Source of the DNA: Anaeramoeba flamelloides
Lineage: Eukaryota; Metamonada; Anaeramoebidae
Assembly (NCBI GenBank): GCA_027625915.1
Contig: JANTQA010000012.1
Span: 1,271,001-1,335,000 of the forward strand
Direction: 5' to 3'
DNA: 64,000 nt
Part shown: positions 1-11,694 of the stretch, piece by piece
Position numbering within the stretch: the first letter of the stretch is position 1
Layout of the letters: every line of letters starts with the position of its first letter
Translations under genes and position numbers: made by a program
Notes under the pieces: generated by a model
The model's input: the letters and a program-made list of their open reading frames with translations, nothing else
Told to the model about the DNA's origin: nothing
Databases searched by the model: none

Positions 1-310
1 CAAAAAAAAAACCTTTATCTTTTCCAGAATTCAAAAGGATAGAGAAAAATATTTGATTTTTTCCCATTATTTTGAATTCTTGAAAGGTATGGTTCGTTTT
101 TCTTGATTTTTCTGTTTATTTCGAAAATCTATAGATTTTCGTTAGGTTTTTTTTGCTTTTTGAAATAAACCGAAAATTTATTAAATTTTCAGTTTATTTC
201 AAAAAGTAAAAAAAACCTTGAACACTTTAGAAATAAAACTGAAAACCTTAAGAAAACCGCAGTTAGTTTTTTTTTTAATTTTGGAAATTAAAAACAACCT
301 AGGCACTCTA
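1..310. repeat. family H multi-hairpin repeat, copy 1 (cut by window start)
   Basis: Two kinds of hairpin are visible: one pairing CAGAATTCAAAAGGATAGAG with its near-complement, the other pairing GAAATAAACCGAAAATTT with AAATTTTCAGTTTATTTC, bounded by TTAGG and CCTTG. Confidence 0.7.
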
Positions 311-1463
311 AAGAATTTCGCTAATTTCCACATTTTTGTTTAGATATATAAAAGATATGATTTTAGAAACTTGAATTTTTTATAAGTGAATTTCAGTGTA
401 AGGGTATTTAGAATTTAAATTAGATTTCTTGTCAAAAAAATAAAGATAACATAAAAGTTTTATTTATTTTTAAATTTTTGGAAAAACTAGAACTTAGGAA
501 TATAAATATATATTTTTTAATAAACTATCTTGTGTTTCAATTCTATTCTTTTTATTGATGTATCCCCCCCCCCCGATCAAAGTTTATTAATCCAGTTAGT
601 TTCAATTTAGGGAATTTCAGGTATAGTAGTAAAAAAAAATTCTTGAAAAGATTTTTAATTGTGGTTATTCAGTAAATTGTTGTGTAATTTCTTCTATTGA
701 CAATCAAATCCTTTTTTTACGAATCAAACTTTTAAAATTATAACTCACCCACATATTAGAATGGTGATTAATAAAATTAAAATTGTTCAAAAAACCATCC
801 AATCAATCAAAAAACAAAATTAAAAATTTATCATTTTCAAAACTTGAGTAAACCTCTAGAATTCTCAATTGTTTTTTTAAAAAAGTGAATCTACTTATGC
901 CAAACAAACAATAATTTGAGGATTATTTCTAGAGACACCCACACTTTAATGAACTTTGGGTAGGTTTATTACTGGGTTCATAAAAAATTTAGTAATCAAA
1001 AAAAAGTATTTGATTTGAAAAAATTTGCAATTACACATCAATTTTCCTAATACTCACAATTAAAAATCTTGTCAGGGATTATTTCCACGTACGGTATTTT
1101 TTTCACGATTAATATCTTTATTGATCAGTAAAAAATTAGAAAAATAATATTGGACAAAGGTATAACTTTAACCAAAATTTTCCAATTAAATTCAGTAGCT
1201 TAATTTATTTGAGTTGACAGATTTTTTTTGTCATATTTAAATAATCATGCCAATTTTTTTGATATTTAACAATTTAAATAATATATCAAGCATGAAACAA
1301 GACCATTTTAATATTCTGCAATTAGATTTAATGTTCCAAACTGAGAATTGTGTTAAATTTCTTTTGTAAATATAAATCAATATTTTGGAGTCTTTTTCCC
1401 ACAAAAACGTTTAAATCAATGAAATATAATATGATTCAAATAATTTTATTTTTAAAAAGCGAT

Positions 1464-1625
1464 GACTGGTATTTGCCTAAGAAATGGAAAATAATTTTCA
1501 CTTCGTTTTCCATATTTTTTTTCTCTCTAAAACATAGAGTACTAAAACAGTAGTTTGCAATTTGTGACTTTTATGAACAATGAAAAAGAATTGAAAATTT
1601 TTTCCATTTCTTGGGCAAACACGAT
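1464..1625. mobile_element. family F MITE, copy 1
   Basis: Inverted ends ACTGGTATTTGCC...GGAAAA and TTTTCCATTTCTTGGGCAAA flank about 160 bp. The ends match other F copies loosely. Confidence 0.55.
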
Positions 1626-1753
1626 GAAAAGACACAAAAAAATTAAAATTTTAAATTGTCAGTCGAAACATTGGATTCAAAAGAGACAGTTTCATTTGAC
1701 GAATATTTCTTCCTGTATTTAACAAAATAAAAAAAATAAAAACAAATGCCCAT

Positions 1754-3064
1754 TTAGTTTTCAGCTTTTGTTACACTTTTGATTATACCATAGCCAATTA
1801 ATTTTTTCGACATCATGAGCATAAATCTACCAAGCTTTGGATAACGATCAAATGGCTCAACACAGATCGGTGCTTGGGGTTTAAGTACTACAATAGCTGT
1901 ATCACCACCATTCAATACAGAAGGCTTTTTTTTCAGAATCTCATCAGCACTTTCTGGGTTAAGTAGTTGAAGCATTGTGTCTACATTGCATATACAACTG
2001 AGTGTGTGGATAAATAGTCTGGGCTTGGAGTTAATCGTTAGTGATGGGCTTGCGTTTAGTAGTGTGATTTTTGCTTGGAATGAGGAAACTCGGGAAGGGG
2101 GATCATTTTCCAAATCGCCAGCAACCATCCCTTTTTTGATTTCTTTTTTGGTGGCATCTTTAACATGGAAACCAATCTCGTCACCAGGGTACGCGACTAA
2201 TTTGCTTTTGCCAAAGGATTGGATGGAAAGAACTTGGCCAGAAGTGTTTGTCGGCCCAAATTTTACCACCTGGTTGACTTCTAATTTCCCGAATTCAATT
2301 CTTCCAATTGGCACAGTACCTAAGCCACTAATATTGAACACATTCAGAATGGGCATCCTGAGTGGCAAATCAGCGTACTTAAAAGGGACGTGCATTGACT
2401 CGATTGTAGACAGTAATGTTTCTCCCGTATACCACTCCATTTTGGTTGAATTTTCGGTTAAGTTGTCACCGCACCATCCAGAAATTGGGATAAATGGGAC
2501 ATCGTTTGCACAGTACCCGTTACTCTCCAAGAGGTGCATGGTTTTTGTTTTGACTTCACGGTAGCGCTTGAATGAATATTTGACATTTCGATCGTCCATT
2601 TTATTAACAACAACAACAATTTGTTCGACACCAAAGGAAGAAGCAATACGAAGGTGATCCTCTGTCTGCCCATTGGTTGAAATCCCGCTTTCAAACTCTC
2701 CTTCTGCTGCTGAAACAACCAACACAGCAACTTCTGCATGAAAAACCCTTTCCATGAGCTTTGGGAGAAAGTTCGCAAGGCCAGGGACATTGACAGTCGT
2801 GACACTTTTTGTGGTTAACTCCAAATTCAGGACTGAAGAAATCGTTGTTAACCCCCGTGACCTTTCGTGTCTTGTTTTGTCAACCACCCATGCATATTTA
2901 AAAGATTCTTTCCCTCCTTCCCTACTTTCTTTTTCACATTTGTCCATTTGTTTCTTTGTCACACTTCCTGTCAAGAACCCTAAATGCCCAATAATTGTAG
3001 ACTTTCCGCAATCAACATGCCCCAAGAAAATAACACCCAGGTTTGGTTTTGGTTTAGAAGTCAT
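1754..3064 (-). CDS. divergent eEF1A-family translation GTPase, probably lacking normal GTP hydrolysis
   Basis: Single exon, 436 codons, close to the eEF1A length. The P-loop GHVDCGKST is at residues 15-23, switch I ERSRGLTT at 67-74, and the NKMD guanine-specificity motif at 154-157. The block EGEFESGIST..GQTEDH is near 121-136, and the C-terminal beta-barrel ends with GDTAIVVLKP and YPKLGRFM, both typical of eEF1A. The G3 motif, normally D-x-P-G-H, reads NVPGL at 92-96, so the magnesium-site Asp and the catalytic His are both replaced. An open frame extends eight codons further upstream but begins with TTG; the first ATG is at 3064 and places the P-loop where eEF1A has it. Family knowledge: eEF1A delivers aminoacyl-tRNA to the ribosome. 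Inference: this paralogue binds GTP but hydrolyses it slowly or not at all. HBS1 or eRF3 are less likely because there is no N-terminal extension. Confidence 0.88.
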   Translation of the reverse strand: MTSKPKPNLGVIFLGHVDCGKSTIIGHLGFLTGSVTKKQMDKCEKESREGGKESFKYAWVVDKTRHERSRGLTTISSVLNLELTTKSVTTVNVPGLANFLPKLMERVFHAEVAVLVVSAAEGEFESGISTNGQTEDHLRIASSFGVEQIVVVVNKMDDRNVKYSFKRYREVKTKTMHLLESNGYCANDVPFIPISGWCGDNLTENSTKMEWYTGETLLSTIESMHVPFKYADLPLRMPILNVFNISGLGTVPIGRIEFGKLEVNQVVKFGPTNTSGQVLSIQSFGKSKLVAYPGDEIGFHVKDATKKEIKKGMVAGDLENDPPSRVSSFQAKITLLNASPSLTINSKPRLFIHTLSCICNVDTMLQLLNPESADEILKKKPSVLNGGDTAIVVLKPQAPICVEPFDRYPKLGRFMLMMSKKLIGYGIIKSVTKAEN

Positions 3065-3255
3065 CTCTAAAAGTTTTTGGAAAAGCAAAAATTAAAAAAA
3101 TAATTTATCAAGCTTTGTGTCCACTACAAAAAATCTCTTGGATTTTATCAATCTTTCAACCTTATCAAACTTTTAAATACTGACAGAAAATTTACAAACC
3201 TTTCAAACACTTTCCAACAGTTAAAAGAAAAAAAGCGTTTTGTATAGGTTATAAA
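3065..3255 (-). promoter_or_regulatory. probable promoter region of the eEF1A-like gene
   Basis: Read on the minus strand, the 190 bases before the ATG contain GTTTGAAAGGTTTGTAAA, then GTTTGATAAGGTTGAAAGA, and finally TTTTTTGTAGTGGACACA about 65 bases before the start. The same order of words occurs at 45862-45965 on the plus strand, and the first word recurs near 42588-42606 upstream of the CH-domain gene. The sharing is visible; a promoter role is inferred. Confidence 0.4.
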
Positions 3256-3364
3256 GTTTTCGAAATTTACAAGATTTTTTTAAATTTTTTGAATGAGTAA
3301 AAACTTTATTTCAGGAAGTAAGTACATTTTACCATTTTGAAAAATTTTAATTATGTTAACCTTA

Positions 3365-4538
3365 CTGTTGAGAGAAAAAGGTTGGACACAGAAAAATAGT
3401 TGGACACCATTTTTAATTGGGAACATTACACAACACTACAAGGAAAATTTTTTCAAAAAAAAATCTCTAAATTTTGTATTTTTGAAATACACTCATATAA
3501 TAAACCTTATTATACTTAACAATTTTCAATGAGGTTTACAACTTTAATAGATATTAATAGGAATTGAAAAAAAAATGAAATTTTTCAGTAATATTTTTTT
3601 CATTTTTAATTGTAAAATTTTTGAATTTTTTAATTGACTTAGCAGAGAGATAATTTTCAAGTATTTTTTTTACTAGTCTAAAAGGAAACATATTTTTAAA
3701 TTTGAAAATAGTACAAAATATTTCAATCAAAAGATATTGCTCAATTAAATTGAAAATCTGATTTTTTATCTGTTTTTGGAATATTTTTTATCATTTTATT
3801 TTTTTCCATGTTTGAGTTTTTATATACATTCCCGGTTTTTTTCTGCAAATTGCTTTAACATATATTCTTTTTTCAATCTTAATGTTCAATCAAAAATTAA
3901 TTCATTTCAACTTTTCCCAATATAAAAATACCCTGAAAATAGGTGTTTTTTTCAAAAGTCGGTATTTTTGAAAAGGGGGGTATTCAGATTTTCATGAGTT
4001 TAAAAGCTATCCAAATTTTATTACATAAAATTATGATAACTTTGAAAAAATAATTTATAAAAGAAGTATAACTGGAATCCAATGTATAGTTTTGACTAAC
4101 TTTAATTTTAGGTATTTAAATTTTCCTTGTAGTGTAGTAAAATTGAAAATCAAATCCTATTGATAACTAGGTGATTTTTATATAAATCCCGGTTTAAAGG
4201 TGTTAAAAGTTCATTAATCTGTGGTTTGTATAGAATACTCATTTGAATGGTTGATAACTCAAGTAGATTATGCAATTTTAACAAAAATCACAAGTTGTAG
4301 TAAAGTTTACTATTAATTCTGAAAATGGTAATTTTTAAACTTGATTTAGATTATAAGAGATAAGGTTTTGAAAAAGTAGAATTACATTAATCGTTATTCT
4401 AATAAGTAGATTATTGTTCTTTTCTTTAGTTATTTCACAAATGATTGAAATTAAAAATCATTTTCAGGTTCTATTAATGTTCCCAATTAAAAATGCTGTC
4501 CAACCTTTTTTCTGTGTCCAACATTTTTCTCTCTACAG
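3365..4538. mobile_element. family B inverted-repeat element, copy 1, with a CACTA-type insert
   Basis: Terminal inverted repeats of about 60 bp begin CTGTTGAGAGAAAAA, contain GTTGGACAC twice, and are flanked by TTA (3362-3364 and 4539-4541). A 3-bp TTA duplication suggests PIF/Harbinger-type transposition; TA (Tc1/mariner) cannot be excluded. Without the insert at 3436-4134 it would be about 475 bp, like copy 2. Confidence 0.8.
3436..4134. mobile_element. CACTA-ended non-autonomous element nested in family B copy 1
   Basis: Perfect 17-bp inverted termini CACTACAAGGAAAATTT at both ends of 699 bp. The terminal CACTACAAG is the signature of CACTA (En/Spm) transposons. Family B copy 2 lacks this block, so it provides the empty site. 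The expected 3-bp duplication is not clear. Confidence 0.75.
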
Positions 4539-5099
4539 TTACTGAAAAAATATTTTTTGAGTTCCAATAGATATTGAAAATTTGAAACCAAAACATCATC
4601 CGCTATTCTATTCGTGAATGGGACTCAGTAATTCAGAGTTGAATCTTAATTTTTTCAATTTTTTGAACATATTTTTTGATTCAATTTTTGGTTTTATTAC
4701 TTAAAGTTTTGGATCTAGAAATGTGTTTAAACCATCGATCGAAATTAATCAAACAGTAAACCAACAAAATATACCCGAAAGGGTGTGCATTTGAAACAAA
4801 TATTTTCTTTTAGAAGACCAAACACGAAAGATCACCATTCCAAATAAATTTGTTGAAATCAAAAATAAAAAAAAAAAATCGATAAAAGCCTATTTTCGAA
4901 GATTGGTTTTCTTTATCTTCTTAGTTTGTAGGAATCGAAACTATTTTTTTCTTGAATTTCTAGCCCCATTACTATTTATAATTATTTTAAAAAACATTTT
5001 GTGACAAATTTGCTTTCAAAATTCTTTTTTAAGGGACTAGTCTTCAACGACAACAAGGTAAAATTTTAAAATATGTTATTGGTGGTATTCTTTACTTAC

Positions 5100-6165
5100 A
5101 AATTTTGTAGATCCCAAGTGTCAAAAAATTCTGATCAACTAAGAAAGCCATAAAAGAAAAGTAGTTCACAGAGATCAATTTTTTTGTTCCATTTTTTCTG
5201 AAAAAGAAAACTATTAAATTTTTTTTTCTTCTCAGAATTTATCTATCCCCCCCCCCCCCGTTTATTACCCTTTTGATCATTATTAGACTATAACATTTCT
5301 TTGTTACCAGTAATATTAATATAAATTTTTTTTTTCTTTTTTGAGATAAAACTTTTGGTTAACCAAAAAAATGATATATTTATAAGATTAAACAATAATT
5401 GTATTTTTATAAGAATAGTAGTTATAATCATTAAAGTTTTAAGGTCATGTAAAAATTTCACTCTGAAATTTTGTTTTTGTATTAAGACAAAATTCGATTT
5501 TTCAAAATAAAATTTTCTAAAAGATATTTGGGAATTAGTTAATTTTATCCTCAAAATTCAAACACATTTTTTTTCAGCCAAAAATGAATTGAATTGTTAT
5601 AAGGATTCTTGTGAATAAGATCAAAAAATTTGTTAAAAAAATTTTTCAAAAAATTGAACTTTTCTGTGCAATTTTTTTTCGTTTTTTGAAAATTAGAAGA
5701 CTACTTTTTTTGAAACATTAAAGAATAAAAAATTTTTTTTGTTTAATAGATCTCAATTTAATTGATAAAATTTAGTTAAACTTCTACCAAATATACATTT
5801 ATTGAATCAACTATACTTCATTTAGTTTTAATGACTGAGATTTGAATTGAAATATTAGTCAAAGAAAAAGAAACCAATTAAAAAATTGGCTTTCGAAATC
5901 AATACTTTCCAACATAAAACCAAAAATATTTTTTTCTCATTTTCAAGAATTAACTTAATTTTTGGAGAAAATAATAGGTTACTTTTTTTCGTTTTATATT
6001 GTGAACATACACTTTTTGAATTTCAAAAAAGAGACTCAAATCAATAAATTATTTTAATGGTGCTAACTCATCCATTTCATAAGTCGAAACACAAATTTCA
6101 AAAAAAAATTTTTCAAAATCTTGATAAGATTTCATTTTATTTTCAAAAATGACTACCCCCTTAAA
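5100..6165 (+). repeat. dispersed repeat M, copy 1
   Basis: About 1 kb collinear with 17850-19390. Shared words include AAAGATATTTGGGAATTA, TTTTATCCTCAAAATTCAAA, TTTCAAGAATTAACTTAATT and GCTAACTCATCCATTTCATA (GTTAAC in copy 2). It contains a 13-C run near 5246-5259. No coding frame was recognised; it may be an old transposon body. Confidence 0.7.
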
Positions 6166-6565
6166 ATATTGTTATCGAACAAAGCCAAAACAAGGCATAC
6201 TATTTCAAAAATTAAAATAACAGGTTTAAATTCTTGGAATCAAAAAACAGTTACAAAAGATTCAAATCAAAATAATTGAGAAACTCAATAACAAATTTCA
6301 ACCAGATTCCGATTTTTTTTGAGTTTCTCATTTAATCAAAAATAAATAATTATAAAATCAAACGAATTTATCCAATATACACTCGTTCTCAAGAAGAATT
6401 AAAAAAATCTCTGATTTTCTGAACCCAAACTAGAATTAGATTACATAAATGAAAAACGGATTTTTAAATTCAATTTCGAAATTCTTTCGAAATAAACAGG
6501 TAATTTGTTTATCAAAAATTTTCCAAATAAAAATTTTTTTATAAAGAATTCAAAATAAAACCAAT

Positions 6566-6790
6566 TACAGTCAGTTCCACTTTTAAGGCACAAACTTTCA
6601 ACGAAATTTAAAGCATAAAAAAAATCTCAAATTAAGGCACAAAATTTGGAATTTTTTTTTTTACAATTTTTTTTACTAGAATTTGAATTTTGTGCCTTAA
6701 TTTGAGATTTTTTTTGTGTATTAATTTGTGATTTTTATTGTGCCTTAAATTTCGTTGAAAGTTTGTGCCTTAAAAGTGAAACTGACTGTA
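6566..6790. mobile_element. family A palindromic MITE, copy 1
   Basis: TA-flanked, with inverted ends starting CAGTCAGTT and nearly the whole element folding on itself. Each arm carries the word TTAAGGCACAAA or a close variant three times. CAGT ends with TA duplications are typical of Tc1/mariner-derived MITEs. 225 bp. Confidence 0.9.
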
Positions 6791-8231
6791 AGTAATTGTT
6801 ACAATTCAATTGGGATCATTTAATAAATGATTTTTATTTATTTTTTTTTTCAATTTTTTCATTTTTTTGATTTACTTTTTTTTGTTGAAATGAAAATATC
6901 CTATACTAGGATATATTCCACTCTAGTATTTATGAAAATATCAATATATTTGGACATAGAAATGATTTGAATAATTCAGTTTCCACATAAATGGTGGCAC
7001 TCAAAAAATGAAAAATGTACTTACCCCCTTAAGAGTTTTTTAAGGTATCAAGATCACCAGAGATTTCTCTATAATCGGTGTATGTTGTAATTGTGTGTTA
7101 ATGGAATGAATAATGGTTTGAATGCCTCTGAAAAATCTATGAGAATCATTATTCTAAAATAAATTATTACATTTTTTACCAATGATAAATGAAAAATTTT
7201 CATTTAAGGAAACAATTTTTTTTGAATACCTTGTCCAAACCTAAAAATAGAAAGCCAAAATAATCTATTTACAGAATTTAATAATTCATTTTTAGAACTT
7301 CCAAAAGTAGATATTTTTTCTAATTTTTTAATTTTCAAAGATTAACTTGTAAATCATCAACATAAAAACCCAAAGGATGATTAGTTTGTTTCCTTTTGAT
7401 AAAGTTTATTGTAACATCAGTATATTTATGATATTTCAGGAATAATTTTTTTTGAAAAATCCATTGGTTAATTATTAAATTTTTTTTTAAAAAAAATAAT
7501 TTTTTTGTTATTTAATCTAAATTTCGCAACAAATTTAAGAAAGTTAAAGTACTCAAGCACTTTTTGCCTCCTTAAATTGATTGTAGTTTTCAATGAGACA
7601 TTGAAGGTTTGACCATTGAAAGTTAGATCTGAGGAGAAAAGGGAGTTAATTGATTGGGAAGTAATTATGCGAGATAAAAAATGCGTTTGTAACGACTGTA
7701 TAAAAGTTTTGAGAAAAAACTTGAAAAACATTTATTTTAACTTTACTCATTTATTATTTAACCGAAAAAGAAAATTTTATGTCTTCGCGTGAATTGATTA
7801 AAGAGTCAGAAAAGGGATACCTAAATAAAAATACAGAGAAGTATTCAAGAAATGGTTGCAAAAAGATTTCGAAAATTTTTAGAAGATAAAGAAGAAAACA
7901 GATAGATGGCAGAAATTTCATTAGAGGATCTTGATCGTTACATTGTTGTTTTTATTTCAAGGATGAAGAAAAAAAATAAAGAATCATACTCCTGGAATAG
8001 TTACCGAACAATGGTTCATTGTCTTATAAGCTATTTAAGAAGGGTTTGGCAAAAACACGAATTAGAAAATTATCCATCATTAGAAAAATTATTTAGAACA
8101 CAAGCCACACTTGATCGAAATTTAAATTGGTTAAAGGAAGAAAATAAAGTTGGTAAACATACTGATTGGTTAACCAATGAAGAAGAAGATCGTTTTTTAT
8201 CAAGTTTAGAATATCGAAGACGCATATGATT

Positions 8232-8431
8232 TACAGTCAGTTTCACTTTTAAGGCACAAACTTTCAACGAAGTTTAAGGCACAAAAAAATCTCAAATTAA
8301 GGCACAAAATTTGTAATTTTTTTTTTTGCAATTTATTTTACTAGAATCTGAATTTTGTGCCTTAATTTGAGATTTTTTTTGTGCCTTAAATTTCGTTGAA
8401 AATTTGTGCCTTAAAAGTGAAACTGACTGTA
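8232..8431. mobile_element. family A MITE, copy 2, inside the recombinase gene of unit 1
   Basis: 200 bp, TA at both ends, arms almost perfectly complementary. It interrupts the recombinase frame just before the first catalytic Arg. Confidence 0.92.
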
Positions 8432-9173
8432 CTTGTATCTGCATTTTGGCTTATGGGTGTTTTTACAGGATTTCGAGGTGGCTAATATTACAAAATTTTG
8501 CAAAAGGATCTTTCTTGGGAAGAAGAAGATGGAGAAAATTTTATTAAAATTATTCATTGAGTAAAAAAAAAAAAAAAAAAAACAAGGAACTTCAAAACAA
8601 AAGGGATGTTTTTAAGATTTTAAACTAATATTTAATTATCCCAATGCAAAATTCAATCCTTATGAAATTATAAAAAAGTATTATGATAATTATCAAAAAG
8701 AGACCCAGATGATAGTTTTTGGTGTTCAGTTAACTGGTCTCCTAAAAGAAATAAATTCTATAAAGATTGTAATGTTTCAGCAAGCACTTTAAGAAAATAT
8801 TTACAAAAAAGAATTACAAATGTAAATATTAACAAAAATATCACATTTCACTCAACACGTACAACAGCAATCAATAAATTTAGAAGAAAAAATGTAAAAG
8901 ATTCTGAAGGTATGTTTTCACTGGACATCAATCAAAAGTGGTTATAATTGTTACAAAAGACAAGATAGGATTCTAAATAAACAAATTGCAGAAGCATTAT
9001 GTCACAGATCGATGGATACTGAAAATGAAACTGAAAAAAAAGTCGAACAAGAACTTAAAAAGAAACGAACAAATTCTAATTTTGTGAATGTTGATGATGA
9101 ATGTTTTGAGAAATCAAAAAAAAATTGGCGATTTTGATAAAGTATTAGGAAATATTAAGTTAATAAATTGTTC

Positions 9174-9457
9174 AACAGTCAGTTTCACTTTTAAGGCACA
9201 AACTTGTCAACCAAATTTAAAGTACAAAAAAATCTCAAATTAAGGCACAAAATTTAGAATTTTTTTTACAATTTATTTTACTAGAATCTGAATTTTGTGC
9301 TTTGATTTGAGATTTTTTTGTGCCTTAAATTTCGTTGAAAGTTTGTGCCTTAAAAGTGAAACTGACTGTAGAAACTGAATTTTGTGCTTTAATTTGAGAT
9401 TTTTTTGTGCCATAAATTTCGTTGTAAGTTTGTGCTATAAAAGTGAAACTGACTGTA
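9174..9457. mobile_element. family A MITE, copy 3, with an extra right half
   Basis: A full copy occupies 9174-9370 and is followed directly by a second right arm ending at 9457. The extra half fits a tandem partial duplication, or insertion of one copy into another with loss of a half. Confidence 0.88.
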
Positions 9458-9655
9458 TGCATATTATCTCATCAATAAAAAAATTTCTCAAAAATTGGAA
9501 AACCGCTTCACTTCAAACTCTTCTTGATAAATGTTAATGTATCTCGACACTCCGGTCTCGATGACATTAACTGATATCAAGCATCGTTTTTCGCTTCGCT
9601 AATATCCAACAACTGAGAAATTTTTTTATTGATGAGATAATATACATAAGTGAGT
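9457..9655 (+). repeat. hairpin-core region with long inverted arms, tandem unit 1
   Basis: The outer arms TTATCTCATCAATAAAAAAA and its complement pair over about 28 bases, including TTTCTCA/TGAGAAA. Inside is a conserved core whose stem pairs TTGATA..TGTTAATGT with ACATTAAC..TATCAA around a loop containing TCTCGA twice. It lies just 3' of the recombinase gene. Confidence 0.7.
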
Positions 9656-9865
9656 TGTCTGATAATAACAGTTAATGTATTCAGTCAAATTTAGCATCCT
9701 TTAATAAGTTGTTGTATTCAATGAGGCATTGAAGGTTTGACCATTGAAAGTTAGATCTGAGGTGAAAACGGAGTTAATTGATTGAGAAGTAATTATGCGA
9801 GATAAAAATGCGTTTGTAACGACTGTATAAAAGTTTTGATAAAAAACTTGATTGTCATTTTTTTT

Positions 9866-10067
9866 TACAGCCAGTTTCACTTTTAAGGCACAAACTTTCA
9901 ACGAAATTTAAAGCACAATAAAAATCTCAAATTAAGGCACAAAATTAGGAATTTTTAATTTTTGCAATTTATTTTACTAGAATACAAAATTTTGTGCCTT
10001 AATTCGAGATTTTTATTTGCCTTAAATTTCGTTGAAAGTTTGTGCCTTAAAAGTGAAACTGACTGTA
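9866..10067. mobile_element. family A MITE, copy 4, upstream of the unit 2 recombinase gene
   Basis: Complete, TA-flanked, 202 bp. It separates the conserved 5' region from the recombinase start in unit 2; unit 1 has no insertion there. Confidence 0.92.
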
Positions 10068-10854
10068 ACTCATCTCATTTTTAAATGTCTCAAAAAGAAT
10101 AACTAATTTTATCTCAAGAATTGATTAAAGAGTTAGAAAAAGGATATATAAATAAAAATACTGAGCGTATCCAAGAATTAATAGCAAAGAGATTTCGAAA
10201 ATTTCTACAAGAAAAAGAAGAAACAAGAGAATTAATAAAAATACACATTAAAGAACTTGATCGATACATGGTTGTTTTTATTTTGAGGTTGAAAAAAGTT
10301 AATACTGGATCATATTAATGGAATAGTTACCGAACAATGGTCCATTGTTTAATTAGTTATTTAAGAAGAGTGTGGCAACAAAATGAATTGGGCAATTATC
10401 CCACTTTGGAAAAGTTATATAGAACACAAGCTACACTCGATCGAAATTTAAATCAGCTTAAGGAAGAGAATAAAGTTGGAAAACACAAGGCTTGGTTAAC
10501 TGAGGAAGAAGAAGATCGTTTTTTATCAAGTTTGGATTTAGAAGATCCTTACGATTTACTCGTCTGTGCATTCTGGTTAACTGGTATTTTTACAGGATAT
10601 CGAGGTGGTGAATATTACCAAATTTTGCAAAGGGATGTTTCATGGGAAGAAGAAGATGGAGAACTTTTTATAAAAATTATACAAAGAGTAAAAAAAAAAA
10701 CGATCAGGGAACTTCAAAACAAAAAGGGTTGTTTTGAAGATTTTAAATTTATATTTAATTATACAGCTGCAAAATTTAATCCATATGAAATTATAAAAAA
10801 ATATTTTAACCACTGCCCAAAAAGAAACCCAAATGCAAGTTTCTGGTGTTCAGT

Positions 10855-11055
10855 TACAGTCAGTTTCACTTTTAAGGCACAAACTTTCAACGAAATTTAA
10901 GGCACAAAAAAATCTCAAATTAAAGCACAATTTTTTGGAATTTTAATTTTCACAAATTATTTTACTAGAATTTGAATTTTGTGCCTTAATTTGAGATTTT
11001 TTTTGTGCCTTAAATTTCGTAGAAAGTTTGTGTCTTAAAAGTGAAACTGACTGTA
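10855..11055. mobile_element. family A MITE, copy 5, inside the recombinase gene of unit 2
   Basis: Complete, TA-flanked, 201 bp. It splits the frame between the FWCSV and NWSKN segments. Confidence 0.92.
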
Positions 11056-11511
11056 ATTGGTCTAAAAATCGAAAAAAAAATTATTCAGATTGTAATGTTT
11101 CAGCCTGCACGTTAAGACGTTATTTACAAAAAAAGGTGGAAAACGTTAAAATTGTAAAAAAACATAACATTCCACTCAAATCGTTCAACAGTTATCAATA
11201 AATTTCGAATAAAGGGTATAAAAGATTCCGAAGGGATGTTTTTTACTGGACACCAATCTAAAAATGGTTATAATTGTTATAAGAGACAAGATAAGTTACT
11301 AAATAAACAAATTGCAGAATCATAATGACATGTTTCAATGGAAACCAAAAAAGAAAAAACGATCAAACAAGACTTAAAAAAGAAAAGATCTAATTCCAAG
11401 GAAAAGAAAATTGAAAGTGTTGAAGAGACCTCCTACGAGAATTGAAATTTTAATGATTTTATGGGAAAAATTAAATTAATCAATTGTTCTAATATTAATT
11501 TTAATTTTTAT

Positions 11512-11655
11512 TACAGTCAGTTTCACTTTTAAGGCACAAACTTTCAACGAAATTTAAGGCACAAAAAAATTCCAAATTAAGGCACAATTTTTGGGGATAT
11601 TTTTTTTCTCAATTTATTTTCCTAGAATCCGAATTTTGTGCCTTAATTTTCTTTT
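11512..11655. mobile_element. family A MITE, copy 6, truncated
   Basis: The left arm and the beginning of the right arm are present; the right terminus is missing and is replaced by unrelated sequence after about 11650. Confidence 0.85.
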
Positions 11656-11694
11656 TATCATACATTAACTCGGATTATCAGGTACTAATTTTCA

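Larger units (their letters stand above)
7535..9665 (+). mobile_element. Crypton-like tyrosine-recombinase element, tandem unit 1 (broken)
   Basis: A broken plus-strand gene starts near 7781 (MSSRELIKE) and continues in pieces to about 9140. Recognisable parts: a helical core-binding segment (LISYLRRVWQ, TLDRNLNWL), a catalytic first-Arg region near 8463-8485 (FTGFRGG), the HSTR box at 8849-8860 (H-x-x-R), then a TGHQ-like segment and a C-terminal NCYKR holding the candidate tyrosine near 8950. This Arg, H-x-x-R, His, Tyr order is the tyrosine-recombinase signature; the RGGE and GHxS..YxR style resembles Crypton/DUF3504 recombinases. No reverse transcriptase or capsid gene was seen. Two A MITEs lie inside, and there are several other breaks. 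Its 5' region (about 7541-7720) and 3' hairpin region (9480-9671) recur in unit 2. Confidence 0.65.

Noticed and set aside
1977-2564. 195-codon plus-strand frame
   Set aside because: Antisense shadow of the eEF1A-like gene.
3065-3088. Eight extra codons before the eEF1A-like ATG
   Set aside because: The extension would begin with TTG; the next codon set starts with ATG and aligns with the family's start.
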